From NCBI GenBank assembly GCA_032207245.1, contig CM063502.1, positions 138,070,498-138,134,497 on the forward strand: DNA of 64,000 nucleotides. The letters run 5' to 3'. The notes beneath the pieces are model-generated. The model did no database searches and was not told where the DNA came from. It saw only the letters and a list, made by a program, of their open reading frames with translations. A program made the translations under genes and the position numbers. This document shows positions 45,875 through 58,260 of the stretch, in pieces. This DNA is from Pardosa pseudoannulata. Lineage: Eukaryota > Arthropoda > Arachnida > Araneae > Lycosidae. Every line of letters begins with the position of its first letter. The first letter of the stretch is position 1.

Positions 45875-48370
45875 CATGTTATGAAAACTTTAGGAGTTTA
45901 TGAAAAATATTTTTTACCAATTACTCCTGGTCTTCCTTACTGCTTAAATGGCTGAATACATATGATATTATCCTTCAGAATTGAAGTATGCTGGTTTGAT
46001 TATTTCAGCTGTCAGTTATTCATGGTAAATCAGATTTTAACCAGTAGATCCCAGTTTAATCAGCTGTGATAAAAAAAAAGAAAAATTGATTGTATTGTTC
46101 TAAATAAACTAGTAGTAAAAAGTTGGTGATAATGCCCAGAAACAACCAATCTATATCTGTAATTTTCCAGTACTCTAATGATCTCTATTATATGCATTCT
46201 GTTTGGTTATCACCAAACAGTTAAGGTGCTGTCTTTTGGTATTGAATCCATGATGCTAATGCCATCTCTGGAATGGATTTAGAAATTTTAAGAAGTCTTG
46301 GTCAACCTTATTTGTAAAATATCGAGTGTAGTACACTAAACTGCTATACTTTAAAAAAAAAATTTCTGTTAGCATATTGCAGTGAGCAGCTGGTGTAGCT
46401 TTGATTTGTTTAGATAAATCCTATAACAATCTTTCTTCATTCTTTCAGTTAAAAGGAAAAGGCCCATTCATATTTCAAATATATATATGAATATATGCCT
46501 ATCCTTTCAGAATGTAGAGATTAGTTTTTCCTGTTAGTTTCTTCATATCAGATGTACTCATTTGATTTCTCAATGCAAGAGGGAATGCCTTCAATCAGTG
46601 TAGCAGTAAGTTTTTTTTTCTTACAGGGAACATAGTCTTTGTAATAATATACATTTTGGATTGCCAATGCTATTAAAACTTAGTTGTCAATTACTGTGGA
46701 ATACCTATTTATACATTTTCAAAGGGCAGAATAAAACCTTACAAATGAAATATGCATTTATGTTTTTCAAGGCACAAAGATAGTAACGTATAAATAAAAT
46801 ATTCTTAGAAATTGCAAATTACACAATATTAATGCATTAAACACATATTGCTGTTCTTGTATAATTCCAATATCAGTAATAAGATTAAATTTGAAGTGAA
46901 TTAATGTCTCAAAATTAAGATAAAATAAAACAAGCTTATAAATTTCATGTTTGCTGGGTAACATTTCTCAGCAAATGCATTTAATATTTAATGAGACATT
47001 TTGGATAGCATTCAAATACTGAAATGTTTTTTGTTCTGTATCATGACTCACAAAAAATTATGTAGATTCTATACACAATATTTTAAATTTTATTACTATT
47101 TTTCATTTTATTTTTGACATAAAGCTATGTGTATAAACTTCTTTTCAGAGATTTGTTTAAAAATTAATTTTTTTTTTTTTTATTTGGAGAAAATTTATGT
47201 ACTGTAGAAAATACAAAATCACTAGGACACATTCGTATAAAATAGCCCATGAAAGAAAGACACTGAAACAGGTTACTTTCTCATTTTCCTTGTCCATAAG
47301 TTTATCTTTTGGTTATTAGAGAAACTGCAAAATCTGGTCTACTTCCCCTGTTCAGTGCTCTGTCCCACAAAGCAGGGAAGTGGAAGATGCACTGCCTAGA
47401 TCATTTGACTACTAGTGTTGACCTATAACACCTATAAAATGTTCCATTGTGATTGGAGGGTGGGGTAAATACATGTAGATGGGTGAAAGCTAATGAATTT
47501 TGGGAAAGCATAGTGGCAAAACTCTCATTCCCTTTAACAGAAGCAGGTCTGATCCTAGCAGGGACAAAATGGTGCACAGCACATGTGTTGCTAAAATTAA
47601 GGGGTGTGAAATGTTTAACATTCAAGATGGAAAAAATAAAAGTTTCTTGAAAAAGCAGTCAGTTTTAATTTGTATGTGGGTGGCTGAAAATCTAGGCTTT
47701 GTTAATGAATAGAAGTTTAGAGCTACTTCTTGCTCCAGTGAATGGAAGGTTTTTCAGTACAATAGACCTTGGGCCACAGTGCTGGTGCCCTTGTGGGCCG
47801 CCCCACCCTAAATCTAAATCTTAGAGCTACTTTTAATGAATTATAACTTTCATGATGTATAAATGAAATATAGAATACAGATCATTTGTGTAAACAAAAT
47901 ATTTTAATATTAAACTACATATGGATGTTTAGTGATCAAAAGTTTAAAAGAAAATATATATAAGCATACAAATAGGGTTCCTCTGTACTCCAATAAGACA
48001 TGCAGCAGGTATTAGAATTATTGAATCTTAAATGAAAATAAATTTTTATGCCAGTACTTCAAAGTCTAAAAAAAGCTTGTTCATAAGTTTATTTTATTTT
48101 TATTTTTTTAGTTTATAAATGATGGTTTGTTTGTAATTTAAATAAATACATTACTTTTGAATCTAAAAATTAAAAACTTATAAAATTTAGGTGATATTTT
48201 TAAGAACATGCAGAATGTTTAACATTAACTCATCTGATTGGTGGATTCTCCACTGATCTATAAAATTATGCAACTGTTATACTTACAGGTGATCTAGGTA
48301 TCTTATCTATCTCCTATGCACTGAGAGAAGTTCAATTTGGAATTAATTTCATTTCTCTATTTGATAATGA

Positions 48371-48543
48371 GCCGAACGATGGCCGATTGGTTAGGGTGCT
48401 GGCCTTCGGAACCGGAGTTCGTGGGTTCGAATCCCACTGGGGCATGGATGTTCGTAGCCGTTCGGAATCGGCTTTAAGCAGTAGGTCCCGGTCTCATTAG
48501 CCCTCGTGTTGCAAAAAGTAGACCGTAGCACTCCAAACCAACC
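48371..48543 (+). mobile_element. tRNA-derived SINE with 13-bp target duplication
   Basis: The 173-bp unit begins GCCGAACGATGG and carries the pol III A box (TGGCCGATTGG, 48380-48390) and B box (GGTTCGAATCC, 48424-48434) in a tRNA-like head. A shared body ends GACCGTAGCACTCCAAACC. It is flanked by perfect TATTTGATAATGA copies at 48358-48370 and 48544-48556. There is no poly-A tail. It is the same family as 10416-10591. The tRNA-like head is not a tRNA gene. Confidence 0.93.
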
Positions 48544-49219
48544 TATTTGATAATGACCTTGACCATTGCTGACCACTCAGACATTAATTACAATAATAAA
48601 ATTGCATTGACAAAATATTTTACAGCATATTAATTTTACATGTAGCTTGCATAGGGTTATTTCCTGTCATATATAAACTATTGATATTATTACAATACTT
48701 AAATACATCAGATCTTATATATTCTTTTTTTTTAAAAAAAAGGTACATTTGTTATTAATCGATGTAATTTATGAGAAAATGCTGGTTTTAGCTTAAACAT
48801 CTAAAAGAGAAAATGTACACAATAGGGTTTGCTCTTCCAATTAATTTTTAGGGGTGGGAATGTTTGTTAAAAAATGTTAAAAACTGAATAAACAGGTTTT
48901 ATATATTTTCAATAATTTGAAACATTTTTATTCCTTGTGTACTATTATAATCATTAGTAATTTTATTGGGTGTGTTTAAAAAGTAATAAAACCTATATAT
49001 TTCTGATATGACTGTTGCAATGAGAAGTTTCTTAGCAGGTTTCATAAAAAAAAAGTCAACTTCATAGTGCAAATGACATCAGTTGCATATAACTATCTTG
49101 GGGTTAATATTGTTGTTTTAGTGAATACTTGTCGATATGCTCATTTGAAACTTAATGTAACAAGAGTAGCATGCCATTAAAATCTATGTGGGAAGTCTGT
49201 TTGAAAAGCAGCTTAGGGG

Positions 49220-49690
49220 TTTTGACCATCATCTAGCAAGTGAAAGCCTATCAAAAGTTGCTAATTTAAGATAGTACAAGTGCTTCAAATTCTGTTGAAA
49301 GTGTAAAAGATGAACCTCATGTTGGACATTAATCTATGAGCAGAAAATATGACAATGAATATACAATGTGCAAATGAAGTGCTGAACTCAGACAAGCAGT
49401 TAAGTGTTAAGAGGGTTGCAGGCCATGGAAGAATTGATAAATTGATGTGCACACAATCATTAACCAATGATTTTCAGATGAGAAAAAATAGTGCTAATTG
49501 TAAGGTTGATCATGACAATGCCTCTTGTATCACTTGCTTCATGGTCAACAACTTTCTGGTTTTGAATGTTATTGCAACACTTTTCTAGCTCACTTACAGT
49601 CCTGACTTGGTACCATGAAACTTTCCAGATTCCCCGTGTGAAAATAACCCTGAAAAATGCCATTTGACTATAGTAGAGGTCCACATGACT
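49220..49690 (+). pseudogene. mariner transposase relic
   Basis: Several mariner motifs survive in different frames: SVESVKDEPHVG (the linker after the helix-turn-helix), RVAGHG..., DHDNASCITCFMVNNFL (second catalytic Asp block) and YSPDLVP near 49590 (third Asp block). Stops and frameshifts are numerous. Clear terminal repeats were not found, although TGTTTAAAAAGTAATAAAAC near 48970 resembles a mariner end. It lies about 240 bp upstream of the first CNOT9-like exon. Confidence 0.72.
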
Positions 49691-49931
49691 TCATGTGCTG
49701 CTTGGACGACCTTTTGATAAGCCCTTTTAGTGTGTGTTACATGGAAAATTCATTGGTAGAAGTGTGTTAATGCTTAAAGGTCTTGTTTTGAAGAATATTG
49801 TTTCTAGTTTCTATTGATATCTTTAATATATGTATATATTCACATTTTGTGTTGGTACTTTATATAAAATCCTTGTATTTGAGTATTTGACATATGTACA
49901 ATATTTGCTTTATTTTGTCTTTCTTTTACAG

Positions 49932-50041
49932 CAAAGAATGTTTATTCCTACTCATCCTAACATAGAACAAGAGTTGTTATTTAAATTTATAAATGAATTA
50001 TCTTGCCCTTCAACTAGGAAGAATGCTTTACAGGAATTAAG
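49932..50041 (+). CDS. CNOT9/Rcd-1-like protein, exon A (N-terminal)
   Basis: This is the first recognisable exon of a CCR4-NOT complex subunit 9 (Rcd-1) homologue. A pyrimidine-rich tract and CAG end at 49931, and a GTAAAT donor begins at 50042. It reads QRMFIPTHPNIEQELLFKF then INELSCPSTRKNALQEL and stops two bases into the next codon. The second part matches the family N-terminus, where helix 1 carries INELSSPETRENAL. The Met at 49938 may be the start if the upstream exon is untranslated; the sequence does not decide this. By family knowledge CNOT9 is an armadillo-repeat scaffold that recruits deadenylation factors in the cytoplasm. Confidence 0.85.
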
Positions 50042-51636
50042 GTAAATGTGTATGATTTTTTTTTATAAAGTTTAAGTATTTTTAGGTTATAGGAACTTTT
50101 TATAGATTCTCTATGTAAAAATATTACTAAAGGCAGATATATTTTGATAAATAGAAGAGAAAAAGTGTAAGCAAGCCAACACACGCAATTCTACAGAGAT
50201 TACTTATTTATTAACTCAATGTTGCCAAAACAGGAAATACAAAATACTATACAGAATAAATAAAAAAAAAGACATTGAGGTAATAATCATAGCAATGCTT
50301 TGGCAGGTAAAAAGAACATGTAAGATTTAGTTCTGACATTCTCTTCATTATACTACAAAGTCACATTTTTATGCCTCCAGAGGATCTCTAACTTTTTTAC
50401 TCTATAGACCAGTTGTCAATCTTTTTTGTTTCATAGTGTTCTTCCTAATGATTGTTCCAAAATCAGTGAAAAAGTATAATAGTTATATTTAAGAATAGGT
50501 TTTTATCTAACAGAGCACTCAAGAAAAAGCAGAAAATGCATCAGTGTCGCATGACAAGTGCAAAATTTATCTGTCCAGGTTAAAATTTACTTTATAGTAA
50601 GTTTTCAAATATTATACCCAGGTTCAATACCCTAACATTGAATTTTTGACCATGGAGCAAATAGGTATCTAATTACACGAGTTTATGAAATATATTTAAC
50701 CTATTAAAAATCTTATTTTTGCTAACGATATATTGATAAATATTTAACATATGCTATTCAGGACTAAACAGATTTTAGAATTTAAGCAGCTTTGAATATT
50801 AAAAATAGTCGATGTTATCAGAACAAGATACACCCTCATATTTTTGCAAAACAATTGGCAACATTAAATTGTGCCAATCCTCTCACAAGACATAACTGGA
50901 AGGTTAGTGTTACAAGAGGGAGAAGAACTTCAGCAGGTATAACATAGCTATGCTTATTGTAAACTATAGTAAAATAAAAATATATATATATAATGTAATT
51001 AATGACAACTATAGGGTGAAATTGGGTTGTTATACTTAAATTTTATTTTATTCATTTTTGTGAATATTTTATGTAATCATAGGGAGTTAATATTGAAATT
51101 TTAAAAAACAGTTATTAATTAATTGTTTTTGTAAATTGTTAAATTCCTGGCTTTTAAAAAAACTAAACTTTTTATTTTAAGAAATAAAGTTATAAATGTT
51201 ACTGAAATTTTAATAAAAATATGTAGTGTTAAATGTACTTTTAAATACATTTTTACTCACAATAAGGACTCTAAATAAAAAATTTGGCACAGAAATATTT
51301 CAAATTTTCAAAGTACATTTAAAAGGTTACTACTTTTCACTTTTTAAGATTCATTTGAGATTTATAGCATCAAAGCTTTTTTTTTTACACCTTGAAATCT
51401 CATAAATATTGTTACAATCGGTATATAAAGTTTTAATTTCAATTTTGAAATTTTTCAATAGGCAAAATAAACTAAACACACTAATTAGATATAGAAATCA
51501 ATGCTGAAATCCACCCCTGATCATAAAAGTAGCAAAACCTTTTAAACCACGGCAAAGTTTGCACAGAAAAGAACATGAAATATCACTTTAAAATAAAGAA
51601 CACACTTGTAAAACGCTTTTTCCCATTAAAATATTA
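50042..51636. other. intron 1, left part
   Basis: This is AT-rich intronic sequence between the exon A donor and the hAT-like interval. No gene or clear repeat pair is recognised. Confidence 0.6.
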
Positions 51637-52639
51637 CAAGGTTCGTACGGTGCTTAAAAGTGCTTAAAAACTGCTTAATTTCGAAACGCATTTTTAAGGT
51701 CTTAAAGAATGCTTAATTTTCCCCTAAAGTCCTTATTTATTTTTTTTTTTTCTTGCCGACAGTTTTTATTTGAATATTTCTAAATCGTCTATGAAAATCA
51801 TAAAAGGTCGCTCGGGATTAATCTTTCAGTGTGAATGAAATTAGACACTGCAGCGCTCCATTTTTTCCTCATTTTATTTTTTCTAGAAATCTTTCCTTAT
51901 TTTTTCTTTCTCAACATTTACGGAGACAACTCAACATTTATAACATTACGTAATGGTAGAACGGATTACACACATCGTCTTTCCCATGTTTTGATAACAT
52001 CTTTGTTTTTCTAACATTTTCTTTCTGTGGGATATTCACCTCCCCCCCCCTCGGAAAAAAAAAAGTCAGGCTATTTATTGGCGGTACAGGTGTTTGAAAG
52101 TTAGCAAATAACGATCAAAGTGTCAAAACCAAAGGGGGACCCAAATTTTTCGATTGTAGTGTCGAGAAATCTGTTTAACCCGGGGGAAAATACCGTTATT
52201 CCGAGCCTGTGCACTTAAAAATGGACTGACATATCGAATATTGAATTCAGTGATGATTCTGATCCGAATGTCTTTTGTGGGTTTATTCTAAAAAAAAACA
52301 GATTTTTTCGGAAATAAAAAAAAAAAAGAAAGGAAGAAGCCATTTTTTTTATCTTACATATGTATAAATTTTATTAATATCCTTTTTCTCTTTGCCTCGT
52401 CCACAATTTATTTCTGACAAAGAGTCGGAAAGTGCTATCAGTCGATGCGCGCAACACGTGCTTCGAGGTCAAAAAGCCGTGTCCGCGGTATAAGTGAAAT
52501 AAATATATAGAACTTGTGTGGTTCTAGTTATAAAAGTAAACTAAGCTGTAATTCTATGGTGTTAGTAAAAAAAAACGTTTTCTGGATTTCGATTCCAGAA
52601 AATGCACATTTTTTAATGGACCATTATAGTTAATAGTGC

Positions 52640-52880
52640 TGTTGCGTCACGCTCAAACTCCATGACAGGTAAGTTTCTCTGTTAGGGAATGGCAGTAGTT
52701 GTGAGAACCGAAAATGGTTGTTTTTGAATAACGTATGAGAAGAAAATGTATTTTTGTTTTGCGTTGTGTAATGCCGTTTTTTTTCTTAAAATATGTGTTA
52801 CCGTCATCATTTGCCGTTTTCATCTCTTAACAAGACTGCCCGCATCTATTTTTTCATAGTAAATACTAATAGAAACTACA
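52640..52880 (+). repeat. LTR of D, left arm
   Basis: This 241-bp LTR reads TGTTGCGTCACGCTC...AGAAACTACA on the plus strand. It is followed by TTTCTTGCACCCCCGGGTGG, a primer-binding region like that of other BEL elements. The start resembles that of the element B LTR (TGTTGCG). Confidence 0.88.
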
Positions 52881-53088
52881 TTTCTTGCACCCCCGGGTGG
52901 GCACTTCTTGTTCTGAAGTTTGATAAGGTAAGAAATTTGAATTTCCATTTTGAAGTTATTGGTATAGTTATATTTTGAACATTGACATTTATCATTGAAT
53001 GTACAAACTGATTTAAATAAAATAGTAAAGATGGAAATTATTAAACTGAATAAAACGGCACAGCGCGCTTCCTTTACGAAAGCATATA

Positions 53089-54141
53089 CTAAGTTTTTAT
53101 ACACATGTTTAATTCTTGAGTAAACAGTTCAGCAGACGATGGGAGCGGATGTTGGCTCTCTGCCAAGTTCTTGAGTTCGTGCTCATAGTGAAAAATGTTA
53201 GACCTAGTTAACTTTATTTTCTCTTCCGATTGCACTTTGCTTTTCAGAAACGAAACTATTGCATCAAGTGTTGATACACTCTGTTTAGACTCAATGTTTT
53301 TCCTTTGCCTTTCGAATGATTGCAATATATGGGTTGGTAATGAACTTTCGACTAATGGGTATAATATTACTCCGCATTGATCTGTAGTGATACCCAGGGT
53401 ACTTAGAGCCCGAAGTTGAGTAGAAAGTTTATTATACAATCCACTTAAAGAATCTTGTTTTTTTTTTTAGTAGCGTTATTTAAAACAAGTTTTAACAGCT
53501 CTCGAACATAAAAATCTATTAATAATTCTTTTCGGCCATATCTTTCAGTTAAGCTTTCTGTCGCTAAAGGGTAGTTCTCATTAGTAATAGGAAAGGATTC
53601 AACGAGATCTCTAGCTTCTGATTTAATTTTTGTGGATTGAATTAAGTAATGAAATTTGTCACAATCGGTTAAATTTTTATTTTCGTGTATGTTTTTAAAT
53701 TGATTCCAGAAGGTTAGCCAGTTTCTTAATTCACTGCCAAATTTGTACAATTCAACTTCAGGAAGTCGGGGGGGAAATCGCTTTATACGGATTCTCGTAC
53801 ACAGTCAAATGAGAATTATCGCCAGATTTACTACTTTCATTATTACTTAGCTTACTTTTAATATTCTCTAACACTCGTTTAGATTTTATTTCAATTCTCA
53901 AAGCCTTTTCTCTATAATCTTCCACAATATTAAATTCAGTTTTGAATTCGGTTTCATCTGTTAAAGCATCTAAATAATTATGTGTCAACTCTAATGAGTC
54001 CGCCTTTTGCTCAATCAAATGTAAACACATTTCAATTTCTTCTGTGTCAGCTTTTTCATTACTCAAAGCAGTCTCTAACTTAGTATATGCTTTCGTAAAG
54101 GAAGCGCGCTGTGCCGTTTTATTCTGTTTAATAATTTCCAT
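53089..54141 (-). pseudogene. BEL/Pao gag fragment of D
   Basis: Starting at MEIIKQNKTAQRASFTKAYT (54141), three open pieces (to 53758, 53750-53445, 53439-53089) cover the DUF1759-type gag: LRNWLTFWNQFKNIHE, then LTERYGRKELLIDFYVREL, then YPLVESSLPTHILQ. Lesions lie near 53755 and at a T run near 53458. It ends before the zinc knuckles, at the junction with the inverted arm. On the plus strand the same gag start (MEIIKLNKTAQRASFTKAYT, from 53031) breaks off at about 53094. Confidence 0.9.
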
Positions 54142-54291
54142 CTTTACTATTTTATTTAAATCAGTTCATACATTCAATGATAAATGTCAGTGTTCAAAAT
54201 ATAACTATATCAATAACTTCAAAATGGAAATTCAAATTTCTTACCATATCAAACTTCAGAACAAGAAGTGCTCACCCGGGGGCGCAAGAAA

Positions 54292-54532
54292 TGTAGTTTC
54301 TATTAGTATTTACTATTAACAAGACTGCCCGCATCTATTTTTTCAGAGATGAAAACGGCAAATGATGACGATAACACATATTTTAAGAAAAAATACGGTA
54401 TTACACAACGCAAAACAAAAATACATTTTCTTCTCATATGTTATTCAAAAACAGCCATTTTCGGTTCTCACAACTACTGCCATTCTCTAATAGAGAAACT
54501 TACCTCTCATGGAGTTTGAGCGTGACGCAACA
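54292..54532 (-). repeat. LTR of D, right arm
   Basis: This is the inverted partner of 52640-52880, equal in length and nearly identical. The same primer-binding region lies inside it on the minus strand (around 54270-54290). Confidence 0.88.
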
Positions 54533-55429
54533 AGTGCGATCATAATATGGGGCTCTCATACGGTAGAATTATGTTTTAACAACCTGCTTACTTGCTTTAT
54601 AGGTATCTCCCAAACTCGCGTGCATGTAGACTGATCGTAATACTGTTTTATATATCGGTATTTTTTTAATATCGCGGTAACAGTATTGAGATTCCAATCC
54701 CTCCTATAGTTATTACAAATGGTACTTTATTTTATTGACTGAATTTTCTGCTGTGGGCAGTGTCTGTGAGAAAATGACACTGTTGCAAATAACTTACGAA
54801 ATTTTGGATATGCACGGCAGTTTATTGTTGAAAAATCCACATTTTTTTTTTTTTTAATTGCGTGTGCATTGAAGTTGATGAAAAATCATAACTTTTAACG
54901 ACGATCAAGATAAAAATCAGCCCTATAGCTGAATCGGTAGGACGCGGCCACTGGTTCGAATCCCGCTCTTTTTGATCGTAGCCGTTCAGAATCATAGTAA
55001 TTAAATAGGAAATTCCGATGTCTTTAGCCGTCAGGTAACATAAAAGAAAACTCTATCGCTCTCAGACCAAACTAAATGGTTACAAATCTGTTAGTCTAAA
55101 GTACAATTCGAACCCCCTGGCTCAGATACCGAAAAAAATCCCGCCCTATTCGATCATCGTCCCAAAATATTACTATTTAAAAATTTTTTTTTTAATTGTC
55201 CACATAAAAAAATAGCCTTATAGAGTGCATATATTATTTAAATGAGTTTTTAGACATTGATTAAAATTAAATCTAATAATTATTGTATCTTTCCAAACTA
55301 TTAAGGTATAGATTTTATTGCTATTTAAGAAATTGTGCACTCACAAAATTAAAAATTTGTTTATAGAAATGTCTTCTAAAAATTTGATATCTAAAATGCG
55401 CACGCATTTATATAATTAATTTTTTTAAA

Positions 55430-56880
55430 AAATTAGGATATTTGAGAAACTTCTGATTTGAATCTGTTTTCAACATTTTTTGATTAGGAGATTCGAGTGA
55501 TTGTTTATATTAGTAAAAATTATTTAGTTTCTGGTATATTTCATACTTAGGTACTTGTTTTTGCATTATGTAAATCAAATAAATATTTTTAAATTGTTTT
55601 TTAATTTCCGTTTTTCCTTCTTCATTTTCCTCCTTTTTTCCCCTCTAATATTTAACATCTGGGTCTGCTACTTTTATTAAAAATTTTTTGAAATTGTTCA
55701 TTTAAAAAAAATAGACTTACTGTATTTTTTAAGCATTAATTATAAATCAATCTAAGAAAAATTAATAGAATTTTACAAACTAGTTAAAAACAAATTTAAA
55801 AACAAATTTTAATGTTACAAAATTTTTAAGTTTTGTTTAGAAGTGCATTTTAAAGCTTTGCTATTTTAAATGACTTTTATATTATTGGTGTACTGTTGAA
55901 ATCCCTATTTTAACAAACCAGCTTATAACAAATGAAAATTTGATCTCATGATTTTCCTTTTGTTTGCATGCTAATTTATCCATAAATGGTGAATGTCCAT
56001 GTTATACATTTATAGTGAATCTTAGGAATGAGGTAGAAGGATAATTTTTTTCAATCATTTACTAAGTTTTTTTCTTTATTTTTTATGAAACTTTTTTGTA
56101 GTTATGAAAAGATTTAAATATATGTCTAGATTTAAAAACAAAGTGCATGAAATTAATAACATCTTGTTCACCTACTCAAGGAAAGAAAATGTTTTACGTT
56201 GTATAAGACAAAGAAATTCCTTACACTATCTTGATACTGGCATCACGTCTACAGAAGATTATAAGTTAATTCAGTATTAAAATAGTAAGCAATAACTAGT
56301 TTTGCATTTGTTGTCTACATTTTTGGTCATTCAAATAGGCAATCCATCAGTTGTTTGGTTTTAGTCAATTAAGATCATTAAAGATAATATTTTTATAAAT
56401 CTTATATATGTAAATCTTATATAATATGTAATCTTATATAAATCTTATACAAGTTATAATTTTCTGAGATCTAACATTAAAGAGTAGAAAAGGTTTTTAA
56501 AGGTTCTTTAAGAACCTTTCTTCTAAGGTTTCTTCTAAAGTTAAGTCCAACAAACAATATGGTTCCTCAAAGTTTAATATAATAAAGTTTAACTGTATTG
56601 GTGAATTTATTTATTTTTTAACTAGGCAAATTGAAGAAGCATCTGATTTGAACCTATTTTAAATTATTTTTTACTAGGAACTTAAGTACTTGTTTATATT
56701 GATAAAAAGTTATTTAGATACTTTCATATTTCATATTTAGGCACTTGTTTTTTTATTAAGTAAATCAGAACATTAATTTTTAATAGTTATTCAACTACCT
56801 CTTTTTTTTTCCTCTTTTTTTGCATTTTCTCCTTTTTTTCCCTCTTTTTCCTCAAAATTTTGACTTCTGTGTCTGAAATA
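55430..56880 (+). repeat. diverged direct duplication, ~1.2-kb period
   Basis: The segment at about 55430-55685 is repeated at about 56622-56880. Landmarks in order are CTGATTTGAA, ATTTCATA(CT)TTAGG, ACTTGTTTTT and the CCTCCTTTTTTCCCTC-type pyrimidine tract. The spacer between them is not repeated. It lies inside the hAT-like interval. Confidence 0.65.
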
Positions 56881-57035
56881 CAATGATTTCTCACTTATAC
56901 ACACTCTCTTTTGTTCATGTTTTTGTTGAACCTAATGTAATAACCATTATTTTATCTGATATGTTTCTGATAAGAGGTGCTTAAAAAGTTTGAATGGTGC
57001 TTAATTTTTTCCATTAAAAAAGTGTACGAACCATG

Positions 57036-58260
57036 GATTATAATTTTGATTTCAAAATAATTTTTAATTATTTAATATATAAAATAAACTCAAGCAAATA
57101 CTTAAGCATTTTAAAATGTAAGTACTTTTACAATTCTAAATTTTATTTAAGATTTAGTTATAAATTTTTTTTAACCAAGGTTGATTTCCCTGCTTGACCC
57201 CCCCCCTCACATAAATGTTAAAATTAATATATAAAGTTATAATTTTAGATCACTCAGACCGAAATCTGCCCCGACTCATAATATACCTGACTTTTGATCA
57301 ATGCAAAAGAGTAAAGAAATATGAAAGATTACTTAAAAATATATAAATGTACTCTTACTTAACTAGCTAAAACCATTTACATTTATAGTTATATGTAATT
57401 AATCCATCCATATAAATTCATCCATAATGAATTACTGGAAAATGGGACTAAACCAGCAAGAAACGATATTCAAATGGAAAAGATAAGAGTTTAACTGGTT
57501 TGAATTTTTGATGAAACTGCCGCTGTTTAACAAAACTGATCAATTTAATTTCACATGTTTGAAAATCAATGGAAATTAAGCACATTTCATAGATAATATA
57601 GGGTTTCTATAAGGAGAGCTGCCTCCAAAACTAACAAATCAAGTAATTGCATGGAGAAGAGAAGAGAAAAAACTAAGGAGGTTGCCATATTCAGCACTTT
57701 ATTGCAACATTTGGAAGGTTACTCTCATCTATCAAATCCAAGAATTCTACATTGAGTATAATTTTAAACATCCTGGGATATCATTAAAAAAAGAAAAAAA
57801 AAAGATTTGTGTATTATATGTGAACACAGTGCTGTACACATGAGTTTTGCAATAGATATAACTGTTTATGATTTCAACTGTCAAGCTTCTGATAAAGTAA
57901 TTTTTTAGACTATATATTGAGACCAGTAATTTACATCTATATTTGTCTGGGAAATAGACAATTATGAAACAAAGTACTATTTATATTGAGTAGACAATGC
58001 TGTTGAACAGGGAGATGAAGGGAAATGTTATTTTTTAAGTATAAAATCTTTTTTATAAGATATTTTCATTTCTTTTTTTTTATACTTTTATCTTTCATGA
58101 AAAACAGTTGTGTACAGTTTACTACAAATAAAAATTTACATAAGAATATTTAGTATAATTTTGAAAGTACATTCTGTATTATTTATACTTACGTATATTA
58201 TGATGCAATTTTTTACGCATTTAATATTTTTGTTATACTTATTGAAGTGCTGTTTTTTAG
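57036..58260. other. intron 1, right part
   Basis: This is AT-rich intron sequence leading to the acceptor TTTTTTAG at 58253-58260. No other feature is recognised. Confidence 0.6.

Larger units (their letters stand above)
40802..48357. other. AT-rich stretch upstream of the CNOT9-like gene
   Basis: No gene or recognisable transposon is seen. A minus-strand frame at 41424-41711 has several Cys and His residues but no known domain. Long A runs lie at 45094-45135 and 45836-45871. The stretch between about 47330 and 47830 is less AT-rich, with a short GC patch near 47770-47810, and contains no supported coding sequence. A 5' untranslated exon or promoter of the downstream gene could lie here, but I cannot place it. 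Confidence 0.55.
52640..54532. mobile_element. BEL/Pao remnant D, head-to-head palindrome with TSD
   Basis: Two inverted arms of about 455 bp (52640-53094 and 54077-54532) each contain a 241-bp LTR, a primer-binding region and the first ~20 gag codons. Between them lies gag sequence present once, on the minus strand. Both outer ends are the TG (U3) ends of LTRs. The whole unit is flanked by AGTGC at 52635-52639 and 54533-54537, a 5-bp target duplication normal for LTR elements. No protease, polymerase or 3' LTR is present. Confidence 0.9.
52350..55085 (+). repeat. repeat R, copy 1, split by BEL remnant D
   Basis: The sequence at 52350-52639 plus 54538-55085 aligns with 59570-60465. Shared landmarks are TTTCTGACAAAGAG, TGTGTGGTTCTAGTT, AACAGTATTGAGATTCCAAT and GAGAAAATGACACT. 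Near its end it holds a tRNA-like pol III segment with an intact B box (GGTTCGAATCC, 54953-54963) and a tail ACCAAACTAAATGGTTACAA. Copy 2 gives the uninterrupted form and so confirms D as an insertion. No protein is recognised. Confidence 0.82.
51637..57035. mobile_element. hAT-like interval with GGTTCGTAC ends (~5.4 kb)
   Basis: The left end reads CAAGGTTCGTACGGTGCTTA and the right end, on the minus strand, CATGGTTCGTACACTTTTTT. Both are followed by GTGCTTAA-type subterminal repeats (near 51650-51710 and 56977-57005). Ends of the form CAGGGTTCGTAC are known from hAT superfamily elements. No transposase is recognisable inside. The interval is expanded by repeat R and the BEL remnant D and also contains a ~1.2-kb-period duplication. 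An exact 8-bp target duplication is not evident, so the pairing of the ends is probable rather than proven. Confidence 0.55.

Noticed and set aside
48380..48434. tRNA gene
   Set aside because: A and B boxes are present, but the acceptor stem does not close, and the unit continues into a shared 173-bp body with a target duplication. It is a SINE.
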